Translations under genes and position numbers: made by a program
Notes under the pieces: model-generated
Seen by the model: only the letters and a program-made list of their open reading frames with translations
What the model was told of the DNA's origin: nothing
The model's database searches: none
NCBI GenBank assembly: GCA_964017065.1
Contig: OZ024789.1
Span: 3,661,971 to 3,725,970 of the forward strand
Length of the DNA stretch: 64,000 nucleotides
Origin: Haliclona indistincta
Lineage: Eukaryota; Porifera; Demospongiae; Haplosclerida; Chalinidae
Direction of reading: 5' to 3'
Shown: positions 11,920 through 23,990 of the stretch, one piece after another
Layout of the letters: each line of letters opens with the position of its first letter
How positions within the stretch are numbered: position 1 is the first letter of the stretch

Positions 11920-12808
11920 TCTGATGCTTATATTGGTTGTACATATGCACACACCATTGCCTAACTCTTTTTGTTATTTTTAGCAAACTATCTCAATGCA
12001 AAGATGATCGACCTTATGACCATTCTAGTAGTCGAGATGAAAGAAAGCGTCAACACACACCACCTCCCTCCTCCTCCTCTCACCACTCCTCACAACCAGC
12101 ATCAAAGATGGTGAGAAACCACAACGAAGAGAAGAGGAAGCACCCCTCACACGCTAAGCATGACAGCAAAAAGGACAAAAGGAGAGAGAAGGTGAACAGC
12201 AGAGAACAGTGCTGGATGGCGTCTGGTCTGAGAGTGAGGATTATCAACAAGGTTATCAGAGAGGAAAATATTACAACAACAAGGTGCTCAAAAGTTCATG
12301 TATTTGTAAATGTGACTGTTAAAGCATTGTACATGTGTAATGTGTTTGCCAATAGGGAATGTAGTCTCATAACACTCGGTTACCTCCTACCAACAAGGGA
12401 TGATAAAATGGCGGCTATGTAGCTGCTTGGTCTTATACTACAAACTGTACATGAAGTACTAGTTGTTGTGTAAGGGTTAAAACTATCTGTATGAGGGGTT
12501 GTGTAAAGGTGCTTTCTTGATAGTGGTAGCTGTAGCCGTGAGACTAACAGATCAACACCATCATGATGGGTAACTGGTTCTCCATTCATTGCTATCAGGT
12601 GGTGATACTAGATGTGGTTAGTCTGGATACCTGTGTGTGTCAGACCATTGATGGAAAGCTACTAGAAGGTACAGTATGATTCTGTGTGTAGCACACATAC
12701 AAACTCCATTTTTTCTCGGTAGGCATTTATCAAGATATGTTGGAGACAGTTATACCGAAGCCTCCTTCCGACCAAGTTATGATCGTTGCTGGAAAGAGAA
12801 AAGGGCAG

Positions 12809-13370
12809 GTGAGTAATATCATTGTGACTGAGTGAGGGTGATTCAAATCTCTTGTGTACACACACTGGGAACAGTATGGGTTGTGCTAGACTGTGGTGAG
12901 CCAGTGGACTGCGTGACCTCACCTTGTCACAGATATCCCAATGCCTCTATTGTGTGAGGTTGTCTGTTAAAGATAAACATGTATGTTATATCTCAGTGGG
13001 CAAGTCCAGAGCCTGCTGTATCCAGAAAATTGTCCATTTCTATATCCAGTGCAACGCAATGTTATCACCAGCTATTGTAGTAGAATTCAGTATTCTTGTA
13101 CAAGATATGTATCTCTGTACATCATTCCAGTCAAAAACACATTTTTATATATATTGCTTCCATTAGCAGTTCTGCTAATAGTCGAAGGAACAAGCCTATT
13201 CCTATGCATTTTAACATGCTTATTTTATGGTTGTGAATAAGTGGACGAATTATGAATTGATAAAAAGAAATGAATGGTATTGTAAACAGCCAGGAGGTAT
13301 TTATTCCATAAGTCAACCAGACATTAGTTATGCTGTTCTTTGGCAAAAGATCTAATGGTGCCAAGCTGAG
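12809..13370. other. 3' part of unit 1 after the last resolved GPKOW exon
   Basis: Sequence homologous to 28,438-28,985 of unit 2. The terminal GPKOW exon should be here, but no frame resembles the family C-terminus convincingly. A candidate acceptor TATATCTCAG lies near 12,999. Otherwise nothing recognised. Confidence 0.4.
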
Positions 13371-13606
13371 TCATACAATATAAAGCGTAAAATTGTGGTT
13401 GAAATCTTAATATTAATTATTTGGATGTTTAGTACTTACATTATGTGTCTGCCATCTATAGTTTTCACTTTTAACAGAGTTACATTTCTGCAATGCATGA
13501 TATTATGCTGCATAATTAGACCACTGTAGATTGATGATATTCATAAGCTGTGGCTATTTCTGTTTATTCTTACTGTAAAAATAATTGACTACAAGTTGAT
13601 ACAGTT
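13371..13606. other. Start of unit 2, upstream of TQT gene copy 2
   Basis: Aligns with 541-817 and 30,236-30,540. The foldback element found at this junction before units 1 and 3 is absent here. A putative promoter cannot be pinpointed. Confidence 0.5.
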
Positions 13607-14314
13607 GTGTTCTTGAATGTATTCTCAATCTGTACTTCACTCAGTACCTTTTTAATAACTACAGTTGCTGTCCTAAACAAGTGCCAGACTTCCACTGATC
13701 ACATTTTCGAAAACAAAACTATCAATTCTTCTTCACCAACACTGTCTCTCATTCCTTCTTCACTCAAAGTGATCATCAAACCATCATACAGTGATACAGC
13801 AACACAATACTCTCCTCCACCAACCACTGCTACTGAGAACTATTCTACCAATCTTGTTTCTCCTGTACCATCTTTACCAGCTCTTCCTACCACAAATACA
13901 ACACTTCACTCAATGCAAGATTTCAACACCAAAGCAACTCAAACAGACAACCACAATAACACACTCACTTCAGTATCAACACAAACAGACAATCATTCTA
14001 GATCTGGTGAACTAGAGGTCAACACCGGCTTTTCAAACAATCCCGAACTACTTGAATCAAGATCAGAAACTACAGCAACAGACCCACAAGAGTTAGAAAG
14101 TGAAGATCCAGTCCTAGCAATAGCGCACCGAGTACTAGACACCATTGAATTTCAAAGAGAAAGGATTGAGAGAGCAGTTCATGGAAGATCACAGCAGCTA
14201 ACACTGGGTGTGCTACAGAGGGAGCTAGCTAGTCTGAAGAACAAGGTAGTCATGGAGGAGAACACACTGATATGGTGCTCAATGGTAGACAAGCTGAGAG
14301 AGATAGAGATATGA
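13607..14314 (+). CDS. Ser/Thr/Pro-rich TQT-motif protein, intact copy 2
   Basis: The only full-length copy, about 235 residues ending with TGA at 14,312-14,314. I do not recognise a family. Visible layout: a hydrophobic N-terminus if the ATG at 13,607 is used (MFLNVFSICTSLSTFLI), a long Ser/Thr/Pro/Asn-rich disordered region, two TQTD motifs (KATQTDN, SVSTQTDN) at about residues 110 and 127, an acidic stretch, then a C-terminal helical segment of about 70 residues rich in Leu, Glu, Arg and Lys that could form a coiled coil (LLQRELASLKNK-like). K-x-TQT is the core of dynein light chain LC8 (DYNLL) binding sites, so an LC8-bound dimeric scaffold is possible; this is inference. It is convergent with NLR2, as in the other units. 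The start is uncertain because TTAATAACTACAG near 13,664 could be an acceptor. Confidence 0.6.
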   Translation: MFLNVFSICTSLSTFLITTVAVLNKCQTSTDHIFENKTINSSSPTLSLIPSSLKVIIKPSYSDTATQYSPPPTTATENYSTNLVSPVPSLPALPTTNTTLHSMQDFNTKATQTDNHNNTLTSVSTQTDNHSRSGELEVNTGFSNNPELLESRSETTATDPQELESEDPVLAIAHRVLDTIEFQRERIERAVHGRSQQLTLGVLQRELASLKNKVVMEENTLIWCSMVDKLREIEI

Positions 14315-15602
14315 TGACTAAACACTGACTGATCACACTATATTGATTATTGTGTCCTGTATAAGAATTGTTATAAGTTATTGTTACATACATTACTGCA
14401 CAATGCTTGCAAAGTGCATTGATTTCTCTTGATAAAAATGTTATACTCTTACAATGTACTGTATATATACATACATGTAAACTTTGGGCACTGCTTCGAG
14501 GTTTTTTACCCTGGGCGCGTAGGCGCCGGAGGGTTAAGCGTTTGTCCATGTCCGTATGTACTGTATGTCCGTATGTATGTATATATGTGTGTGTACAAAA
14601 AACAGGGCCGTTTGGTGTTTGTCGATTGGGACTTACCATATAATACTTCTCTACGGCTGTGTTGAGAGATTCTTACTCCTCTAAAGTGGTCTACAAAGTC
14701 GGCAGACTCTTCTGCGGCGTGCTATGGCATAGTATCTAATAATACAGCGCTAATAATTATGAACATTATACGGTAACTCACTAGAGGTGTGTCGCCCAAC
14801 CTTCCCGCATGAGCGTTGAAACTTATGTCAAAGAGACAAAGAATGCCTTCATGGAAGGCTGTAGAGGCTATGGAAGCTGAGGAATTTTTGCGGTGAGTAT
14901 TGCTTCTCGTATATGTCAGTACTTAGTTTTTGCTCAGAGAAACAAAACGGTGGATGGCTCGTAACAGGAAAAACACCTGTGCTGTTGCCAGTTGGAAATG
15001 TCAGCACGCCAAACAGATCCGATCGCCTTGCCTCTGAGACACCAGAGCAGCGGCAGATTCGGTTGCAAAGTATGTCAGCACGCAATGCAGTTCGTGTTGC
15101 CTTGATTCAGAGAAAAATTATTCTCCGCCACAAAAGGAGCTCAGAACTTCATGAACACTATAATTATGTCTACAGTAGTGAAAATATTCTTTTGTTCTAA
15201 TGGGCGATACAATAGATCACACAGTACACAATACAACTAGCATTCACAACAATTTCTGCACATTTGCATAGCGCACAGGGTATGTGTTCCATTGAACTCT
15301 TGTTTGTTCAGTGTTACAGAGAGACGATGTTAATTTTTTTTGTCTTTTGAGATTTCAGCTAAGTGTAGATAGTGAAATTGTCTAGACTGGCTTACTGTAG
15401 TCAGTATATGATTAATTATAATTATTCCACTTGTAAATTTAATTGTAAATTTAATTGTAAATTTTTACATAATGTATTACAAAGACGCTTATAATTATTA
15501 TTAGAGTTAATAAGCAAAAAAAAATTAATAAAATTTATACTGTACATCAAAATCAATTAAGAATGTGCTAATGAGAATGTCACAGACACTGCAGTGTGAT
15601 AA
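14315..15602. other. Convergent intergenic region, unit 2, with an insertion
   Basis: The 3' flank shared with units 1 and 3 is broken after GCACTGCTTCGAGG by unit-2-specific DNA (about 14,511-15,290). The insert starts with CTGGGCGCGTAGGCGCCGG and includes simple GTATGT-rich DNA and a transposon-like peptide frame. The rest (15,290-15,602) is AT-rich and carries the NLR2 3' flank. Confidence 0.5.
14913..15200 (+). pseudogene. Transposon-like ORF fragment (SETPEQRQIRL motif)
   Basis: A 95-residue open frame with RSDRLASETPEQRQIRLQSM. Short ETPEQRxxRL repeats are frequent in N-terminal regions of proteins encoded by invertebrate mobile elements, including Helitron-type ones. Only one repeat and no catalytic domain are present. 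It is unit-2-specific, so it arrived after the duplication. Low confidence in the element class. Confidence 0.35.
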
Positions 15603-18600
15603 TTAATTAATCACTATTAAGTTGTGATTCCTCCATGAATCTTCTAAGGTCTTGTAGTCTCTGATATGATTATAAGAAACATCAAGATTTAGTTGCAAAG
15701 AACGATTAGAATTGCATGCTAGAGCAATCCACTCTGCTCCTTTATCAGTTAGTCCTGTGTCACTAAGATTCAAATAGACTAGTGTGGTATTGTGCTGAAG
15801 ACCTTCACAGAGACAGTAAACTCCTTCATCGTAGAGTGGATTATATGATAGATCAAGGTGTGTGAGATGCTTGTTTTCTTGTAGCATGGTAGTAAGTGCC
15901 TTAGCTAGAGGAGCATCCTTTCTAACTACAAGATTTATTTTGCTAAGATTCAAGTACACTAATGTGGTATTGTTCTGAAGACCTTTGAAGATACAGCTTG
16001 CATGTTTAAATATCCAATTGTTTGATAGATCAAGGTGTGTGAGTGTCTTGTTGACTTGAAGCATTGTAGTGAGTGCCTGAGCAGTACTACAATCCTCTGT
16101 AACTACAAGTCCTGTACTTCTGAGATTCAACTGAACTAAAGTGGTATTGCACTGAAGACTTTCAATAATAAACCAATTTCCTGAGACAAGAAGTGTAGAA
16201 TTGTTTGATAGATCAAGATCTGTAAGTGTGTTGTTGACTTTAAGCATTGTAGCAAGTACCATAGCAGTATTCTTTGTCATTTCAAGTCCTGTGTAACTAA
16301 GATTTAAACCAACTAGTGTGTTATTGTGCTGAAGACCTTGAAATACACAGTAAGCTCCTTGGTCAAGGAAGTTTGAATTATGTGATAGATCAAGGTGTGT
16401 CAGTGTCTTATTGACTTTAAGCATTGTAGTGAGTGCCTGAGCAGTATCCTCTGTAGCTACAAGTCTTGTTACTCTAAGATTCAAGTGAGTTAACTTTTTG
16501 TTGTGCTGTAGTCCTTGAAAAATGCAACAAGCTAAGCCTCCTGTTCCTGACAGTCTGAATTGTGTTAAAGAACTGTTAATTTCAAACATATTTTTGACAA
16601 CTTGGAAATCTTCTTCACATGTGTGTTCGTATACTGGTCCTTGATACTTAATAATTGTCAGTGCAGTAAGAGAACTGTTCGATTGCAATGCTTTTGCAAA
16701 ACATGGAATAACTTCAGTAACTATCTTTCTGTTCTTGAGCTTTATCAATAACTTTGATACAGCTGATGACTGTTCTAAGAATGATGCTATCAAGCTTGTT
16801 TTTTTTGTAGAAAAGACAATTTCTATTTCTAATCTGACGGCACAAGCTGAGATTGTTCGATACTTTGAGAGTTCAAGCAATAAAAACCTTAATCTGTGAT
16901 CATCAATCTCTCCATCTATCTTGAGTTGTACATTTGATGTATCAGATGAAGGTACAGACAGTAGTGAGGTTATATAATAACCAATAGCCAAATAGTCCAC
17001 TGGGTTTAAGATAGAATCTAAATCAATTTTTCGAAAATTTATTAAATTGCTCAAAGTTGGGTCTAAGACTTGTGCTTCATAAAAGCAGTGCAACAAAGGA
17101 AGAACATCTTTGATACATGATTTTTGTCGTGAATATGTTGATATGAATTCTCGTATTGCTGGATTGGCAAGTCTAGTGAAGCCACTGAAGTAATGTAGTA
17201 CAGCTTGAAACCGAGAACCACCAAACATTTGTTTGAAAACGTGCAGTTGTTCACTAGAATCCATGTGTGATATATGATAAGCAGCAAGAAGCTCTTGAAC
17301 TGAGAGATGAAGAAAATTGTATGAGAGAGATTTGCTGAGAAGTGTGAGTCCCTCAACCGCCTGAAGGAGCCCCAAAGATGGTAGATTAGCTGGAAGGTGG
17401 ACATGTTTCAAATCCTTTTCATAAAACACTACTTTGTCCTGCATCACTCCCTCATATGCAAGTAAACTAAGATTACTCAATTTAGATTTGAGTTCATCAG
17501 GAAGATCATCCAAAGAACAAGATACAAAACTTTCAGATTCATGTGTTTCTAGTTCTCGAGCAATGCAGCAGAGTACAAGATTACAGAAAAGCTCATGGAG
17601 GGTGGTAGGTAGGGCTTCATTCAATGTCAAGAAAATGTGCACCAGTATTGCTACATGTAGAGGTACATAGCAGTAACCTTCTATAACCGGGTGCTCTTCA
17701 AGATGCTGAACAAGCTTCTGAATACAAGTGCTGTTGCCATCCAAAGCTTTCTCAATGTACTCACGAATCTGGTGTTGAGTGAATCCCAGGATCTCCACTC
17801 GTTGATCGGCTATTTGGAGTAAGTTTCCTGAGGACACTGGTCGAGAGGTGATAAGAACTGTACTTTGATGAAGAGAGAGCTTGTGTGGCTGTCGAATTAT
17901 TGTTGATACTAGAGATTTTTCCTGTAGACGAGATGGAAATTCATCCCATCCATCAAAAATAAATAGCACACTATTTCCGTCACAATATTGTATCTGAGAA
18001 GCAACAATTTTAGACATTTCTAAAGTACGAGCTGGTAGTATATCAGCCAAGGTAGTAGCATTCTGAATGGCTTGATCTCGTAAATAAACAAGAACCACTA
18101 CTACAAACCTGTCAATGAAAGAAGCATATTGTGCCCATTGGTTACAACAATGGAGAGCAAGTGTGCTCTTTCCTCCTCCTGGGGCTCCTTCAATGAGAAG
18201 TACTCTTGGATTAGGAGGAGGTGATGGTAGTACAAATAGTGGCTGCTTCTGTGGTACTTGCAGTTGGAATAGGTTTTCAAGAGTGATCGACCTTTTATAA
18301 CTCATGATAGTTTCTATTCTTCCTTGCTGTGCCAGTCTGACCATTTTTTCCTCTCTGTCTCCACGTCGTATTTGCCATTTATTACCAATCATTGCTAATT
18401 GAACAAATTCGCATCGTTGGAGATGATTCCAATGCTGGGAGGTGTTGCTCTGTGACATAGATGTGTATAATCCTCTGAGATAAGATCCATAAGAGCTGAA
18501 AGTAATAGAATCTTGAATTTCTTGTTCAGTTCTTTGAGATGCTGTTAAAGAATCCGAGGGTGGTAAGCAGACAGAATTTTGGGTAGTTGCTTGAAGGACA

Positions 18601-19169
18601 GTTAACACTGGCAGTTGTACAGAAGAGAGATCTTGTGTAATAGTCACTGGTTCTGTTGCTTGTGGGGCAGTTGGAAAATCTGTATCATTAATTAAGTGCA
18701 AACATTTGCTTATGCACAATTAGCAAACATACCTTGTTCAACTATTGTTTTTCCAATGAGCTCAGCAAGTGCACCCAGTTCAGACTGTCTGAGACACTCT
18801 AACAAGTGTTGATATGTACGAGTAGGTGCATCACTTGTCAGCCATTTTTTAAGAATCTCTTTCGTAACACTCTCAACACCTTTGTTGATATGGTCCTTCT
18901 CAATGACATCAACCTCTTCTCCATTCTCATCTTGTAGGAGACACATACCGAATGTTGTGTAGTCATGAGCAGCAATCTTTTGAACTATCTTCAGAGGTTT
19001 ACCATCAGCTCCTTTCATTGTCTTGAGCTTTAAAAGTGTGGGAAGGGCACCTATAAAATTCAGTGATCGTACGGCATGCAGACGAGTTGAAGCCTAGCTT
19101 TTACTCACTTTGCTTGATAACGCTGGCAGCTGATTTGGTAGCCGCTACTTTATTGCTACTAGTACTCAT
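15603..19169 (-). CDS. NLR2: DEATH-NACHT-LRR receptor (intact)
   Basis: Three exons, 19169-19109, 19050-18733 and 18679-15603, with consistent GT-AG borders and phases, predicting 1151 residues. The leader exon reads MSTSSNKVAATKSAASVIK. Exon 2 is the DEATH domain (KWLTSDAPTRTYQHLLECLR). Exon 3 holds a linker with YLRGLYTSMSQS, the NACHT ATPase (Walker A GAPGGGKST near residue 290, Walker B FIFDGWDEF, sensor TSRPVSS), helical NACHT-associated segments (NLSLLAYEGVMQDKVVF, FLHLSVQELLAAYHIS), and about ten Leu-rich repeats arranged as alternating pairs with a period near 58 residues. The C-terminus is SWRNHNLIVIN. DEATH-NACHT-LRR proteins are cytosolic pattern sensors in animals, and a large family of them is known in Amphimedon queenslandica. 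It lies head to head with the GPKOW copy 2 remnant and tail to tail with the intact TQT gene. This is the best-preserved receptor of the cluster. Confidence 0.93.
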
Positions 19170-19370
19170 GGTAGAGAACGTTTCAAGGGCTGACCGAGCT
19201 GTTGACAGGAAACAAAATAATGAGAAATCAAACTATAGGCGTGGCCCTCTGGGACGTGGCTAACTGTACCGGGGTTAAAATCAAAATGGCTACGCGAGAC
19301 TAGCTATAGCTCCGAGTAGCTCTTCCACAGGAATCTTCCAGGATCTTCTTTAAACTGATAGCCCGATCCT
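19170..19370. promoter_or_regulatory. Putative head-to-head promoter region of NLR2 and GPKOW copy 2
   Basis: Corresponds to 5059-5200 of unit 1 with added divergence (GGCGTGGCCCTCTGGGACG block). The upstream part is also shared with 35,802-35,905 of unit 3. No core promoter motif is visible. Confidence 0.35.
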
Positions 19371-19611
19371 CTCAAGCACATGACGAAATGAAGAAAGAGA
19401 CTTTCTTGTTGCAGTGGAGGCTAATGAACTACACAGGTTTGTGAGTCCAGTGTCATGTGCTCGACCTGGCAGACTTCTACTCGTGCTGAGTCGTGTATGC
19501 ATGCTCGTCTGCGTATCCAGTATCATTATTGTATCATTGTAGTGCTGTTCCTAAGCCACCACCTAAGGAATTCATAGTACCACTTAACAACTGAGGATAG
19601 TGAACTAAAGA

Positions 19612-20427
19612 TAGCGATGTCAGTCGAAATTTTTCGCTTTTTGTAGTCTGCTTATCTTAGTCACTGCTTGAACAAGGATGCAAAGAGCTTTCGAACAAAC
19701 CTTATTTCGTCAAAATCGGTGCTGTTTGAACCAAGCTACCTTGATCAAAAGTTAAAATTTTTTCTACCGTATTATTCTATTGCATCCAATTAGAGAGCGT
19801 GGTCCATTGCGTTCCTTCAATTCCGTTCTATTCCGTTCTAAAAGTCAGTGCAAAAATTCATCGTGCAATAGATTCAAACTAATAACACAATGGATTGATA
19901 GTTTGATATGTTGTTACTTAGTACACCAAGATTCATTAATTAAAGCAGCTTTTTGTATGGAGATACAGCTTGCGGAAAATGCAGTATTTCATGAATTTTG
20001 AAAAAATCGGGAAGAGGAAGCTGACACAAAATATACTTGGAGATGGTGATGTACATGATAATATTGGTGCCTCGGATTTCCTTAAGGTTCAGACAGTCCT
20101 CAAAATATGTTTCACAGCCAATCTTGAAAGCACTAAAGAGCTACAAACTCCGGAAGTTGTACAACGTCGACGTCAATTGCACTCTGTGAATGTGTAGACA
20201 AACCTCAGCTGCAAAAAAATCACCACAGAAGAGAGTCTAACCATAAACACTATGGATGGATAGCTTGATGTGTCCTTGCTTTGTATACCAAGATTCGTTA
20301 AGATTGCAGTTTCTCGTACGAAGTTACAGCTTGCGGAAAAAACGGACCGTCCGCGTCTCAAATTCACATATACTACTGGACCGATGAAAAGTGAAAAATT
20401 TCGGACCCTTCTGACATCGATATCGCT
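19612..20427. mobile_element. hAT-like non-autonomous element with 8-bp target duplication
   Basis: Flanked by ACTAAAGA on both sides (19,604-19,611 and 20,428-20,435). The ends are related inverted sequences: TAGCGATGTCAG with GAAATTTTTC on the left, GAAAAATTTC with CTGACATCGATATCGCT on the right. It is inserted in GPKOW copy 2 within what is coding exon 2 in copy 1, and unit 1 lacks it. Two internal direct repeats of about 90 bp (about 19,892-19,982 and 20,250-20,342, sharing ACAGCTTGCGGAAAA) are visible. No transposase. Confidence 0.7.
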
Positions 20428-20699
20428 ACTAAAGAGAAAGGACTGAGGAGGACTATTGTGTTAGATATACACAGTAATTGCGAGTGAGGCAAAGTGAGAT
20501 ATTTCAAGTTGTATGTATGGTGAGCTTTTTCTCACAGAGAGCAGTCTCTTGTGCTTGACCACTGCATGATTTGAGTAACAAGCTTTGAAATTGCAAATAA
20601 ATTATGTTAGTATGTTTGTGCATAGAAATGGTTTGTGAGCTTGCGTTAGTGTTAGATACATTACCAGTGACCAAAGGATCCATGATAACATATCTCAGT

Positions 20700-21300
20700 G
20701 CTGCTCTATAGCTAGACCCCACAGCTGTGCACTGCTGTCTGATCTAGAATGCATTGTCATTTCACGATTATTTGATAAACCGATATTTAGTTCCATCGTG
20801 ATGTAAAACGGCAATTGAATATGTTATCGAATTGGCTACCGTACCGTATTATCGGTTTATCGAATAATACGTATGCAATTCGTTATTACCATTCACTGAT
20901 CGATCGTGCGCGTGCCTGTTGTTCAATTGCACAGTGTTTCTATGTCTCTCTAATAATTATGGCACAAAGATATTTTGTGTGACTAGTACCCCCTCCAAAC
21001 GTGTCTTCGGCACATGTTGCAATGTTTTCACGTCAGGACGTACATGTACTCTTCTGAAACCAGTAAAAGGGTGTTTTTGTCAAAAAAATTGTAGTTGTTT
21101 TCATTTTTTGAAAGGATAACCCCAACAAAACAATAGCTACATATATCGGGATATCTATTTATATCATGATAATAATATTATTTCAACTGCATTGATAGTT
21201 GAATATTTAAAAATTGATTTCGCCCAACACTAAGCTAGACCCCACAGCTGTGCACTGCTGTCTGATCTAGATTGCATTTTAATTTCATGATTATTTACAA
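20700..21300. repeat. Insert flanked by about 65-75-bp direct duplication
   Basis: CTATAGCTAGACCCCACAGC through the CATGATTATTT-type end occurs at about 20,705-20,773 and again at about 21,233-21,297, with about 460 bp between. Unit 1 has it once (5819-5890). The insert contains GATAAACCGATA at its left and ATCGGTTTATCG further in. The cause may be a tandem duplication plus insertion. No gene. Confidence 0.5.
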
Positions 21301-21305
21301 GTTTA

Positions 21306-21420
21306 AGTGTGAGTGAGTGAGTGAGTGAGTGAGTGAGTGAGTGGGTGAGTGAGTGAGTGAGTGAGTGAGTGAGTGAGTGAGTGAGTGAGTGAGTGAGTGA
21401 GTGAGTGAGTGAGTGAGCGA
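21306..21420. repeat. (GTGA)n microsatellite
   Basis: Expanded to more than 100 bp; the unit 1 counterpart (about 5898-5940) is far shorter. Confidence 0.9.
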
Positions 21421-21769
21421 GCAAGCAAGCAAGTAAGCAAGTGAAGGACGGATTAAAGAAAGGGATAAGTGAGTGAGTATGTTTAATTGTTCTCAGATGT
21501 TGAGGAGGCTCAAGCTCATGCTGGTCTTGATGGTGATGGTGATGGCCCAGTGGTACCACTACTGATGCAGAACAAGCCACCAGTAGAGGAGCAGAGGGAC
21601 AGAATAGCTGATCTAGAGCTAAGACCTGATGAGGTATGTATACACCTGACATAAGTACAGATGTAGTACTGATAAAGTAAGCTTGAAGTTTGGATTGTGT
21701 CAAACTATCTGAAAAAGCTCAAAAAGCCCTCGATTATAACGAAGAGTTTAGTACTATTAGGAAGCATAA

Positions 21770-22325
21770 TACCATATAGCGGGTAATTTTGTAGAGATGG
21801 AAATATTGGCGTATCGACAAGCTTTCACTAAAATGCTTTTTCTATCACAGCATGAGTGTATAAGGAGAAGGAACGTTCAACTGCCGTATTCGCTATAGTA
21901 ATATCGACGTCTAAAGTCCGCCGCCATGTGCTGTTGCTACTTGGAGCTTGGGTCTTTCTTTGCGCGTTGTAGTTCGCAATTTCCTACCTATACATTCATC
22001 CATGCTTCATCCTGCCTGTTTCGAGCTAAATCAAGCGAGCGTTTAGCCAGAGCCATGATCGCCGTCTGATGCGGAGCGCAAGCAGCGGACATTAGATTTT
22101 GTTATCCACAGTTGAACGCTCCTTCCCCTTATACGCTCCTGATCACAGTAACATGTGAAGTGAGCATTGAGCGCCAAAATTAAACTCACCAAAACACAAA
22201 ATCTGGGTCATTCGCCAAAATTTTGACCCTTCGAAATTACTGTTTATACGATATCAGAACATAGCTGTGTGGCACTGTGTGTGATATACAGCTGAATGGT
22301 GAGTTTCTCTTATTGGTGTTGAGCG
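21770..22325. repeat. Dispersed repeat, copy B (unit 2 counterpart of 6840-7385)
   Basis: Matches copy A over its length with scattered differences. Same place in the GPKOW intron, so it was inherited with the duplication. Confidence 0.6.
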
Positions 22326-22444
22326 ATGGAATTTTTTGTGATACCATGGCGCTATTGGGAGATGTATACTCATTGGAATAATTTAGCTTTTAACAGTTCA
22401 TCAGCAATCACATGACATGTATTTTCTATTAAAATGCATTTTGG

Positions 22445-22699
22445 TGATAGCCAGTGTCAAGTTACCAAACGATGGCGCTCAAGTAGACGCCAGTAGATAC
22501 GACAGTGAACGAGGAGGTGCGGCAAGTGTGTTGTGTGTAACACTGTATGCACTTTCTGTCTTGCTCACACAGAGTATGGAGGGTTTGGGTCTGTGGCTGG
22601 GAAGATTGAAATTGAGGTGAAAATCAACCTGAGGGAGAAGTGAACAGGTTAGTGAGTGGTGTTCCCATGTTTTTTTATTTTGAATGATCTCCCTTTCTC

Positions 22700-22790
<91 letters not shown>

Positions 22791-22946
22791 CTCTATCCCT
22801 CTCACTCTCTCTTTCTCTATCAGGGAGTGTGTGCTCACTGCAGGATGGAGTGGTACTCCTGACATCGTTAACATAGAGGGCCTCTCTCTGGAAGGAGCCG
22901 GAGAAGAGGCAGACGATGAGGACAATATAGCCTACAAACAGCTGGT
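22445..22946 (+). pseudogene. RBBP4/7-like fragment, unit 2, plus an unidentified exon
   Basis: About 22,448-22,508 encodes SVKLPNDGAQVDASRYDSER, matching the RBBP4 segment before blade 3 better than unit 1 does. About 22,572-22,648 encodes [19 protein letters not shown] followed by a 1-base deletion. After a CT tract, an exon-like block at about 22,824-22,946 (acceptor TATCAG) encodes VLTAGWSGTPDIVNIEGL and a very acidic stretch (GEEADDEDNIAYKQL). This looks WD40-like but I cannot place it in RBBP4. The later RBBP4 blades found in unit 1 are missing. Confidence 0.6.
22693..22787 (+). repeat. (CT)n microsatellite
   Basis: Pure CT run upstream of the acceptor-like TATCAG at 22,818-22,823. Arg/Glu or Leu/Ser peptides from it are artefacts. 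Confidence 0.9.
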
Positions 22947-23629
22947 GGTAAGTAGCTCCTCTCTCTCTTTTCTCTCTTTCTCTCTCTCTCCCTCTCCTCT
23001 CTCTCTCATACAAATTGAGGTACTAGCTATTAGTGGTTGAATAATGAACCCAAAAATGCTCAGTAGTAAGAAGTGGTATTTGTAGAAATGCCGTGAATAT
23101 TCTGTAATGATGCCTCTAGCCCATAGCAAGCGTGTTGGCTGGTACCTGTACCTTCTGGTATACACAAGTATTGAAACAGTGAGAAAATATTGTGAATGTG
23201 TCCACTTGTGTTACATGAAGCATAATGGCTGTTTATCGAAAGCAATTGATGGTAAACACTGCATAGCTTTACTGGAAAGCTGGTTTGTTGTGTTTTTTTC
23301 CTGGTGTACGAGAATGCGTACTTTGTTTTTCTCGGACTGCTATTGGTTGGTGGATATCGTGTGTATAAACTAGATGTATAGGTAGTGATTGTATGATACA
23401 GATCCATCTCATTCAGACGGACAAGATGATACAATGAAGATCGTGTAGTCTAGTTGAATTGATGGAAGTATTCACATCACATGCTAAGGGGTGTATGGTT
23501 ACTGACTTGGTATTGAGGTCATTCTTGAAATGGGTTAGGCCGTGGTGAGACTTTGTACTATACACCTGTGGTGGGAGGGGCAGTCAGTGCTCCTAGCCTG
23601 GGTTCCAGGAGTTGCATTGCATAGCTTGA

Positions 23630-23990
23630 AAGAAACTGCTTATAGTGCACAGGTGTCCTGGCTCTACCAGTGACCCTCTATGAAGCAGCTAGACACTGCT
23701 TAGTGCACAGGTATCCTGGCTCTACCAGTGACCCTCTTTGAGGCAGCTAGACACTGCTTAGTGCACAGGTGTCCTGGCTTTACCAGTAATCCTCTGTGAG
23801 GCAGCTAGACACTGCTTAGTGCACAGGTATCCTGGCTCTACCAGTGACCCTCTATGAAGCAGCTAGACACTGCTTAGTGCACAGGTATCCTGGCTCTACC
23901 AGTGACCCTCTGTGAGGCAGCTAGACACTGCTTAGTGCACAGGTGTCCTGGCTTTACCAGTGACCCCCTGTGAGGCAGTAGACATCGTGC
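23630..23990. repeat. Minisatellite, about 58-59-bp unit, about six copies
   Basis: Units contain CACTGCTTAGTGCACAGGT, then CCTGGCTCTACCAGTGACCC, then a CTGTGAGGCAGCTAGA-type segment, with small variants between copies. Unit 2 only. No coding potential. Confidence 0.85.
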
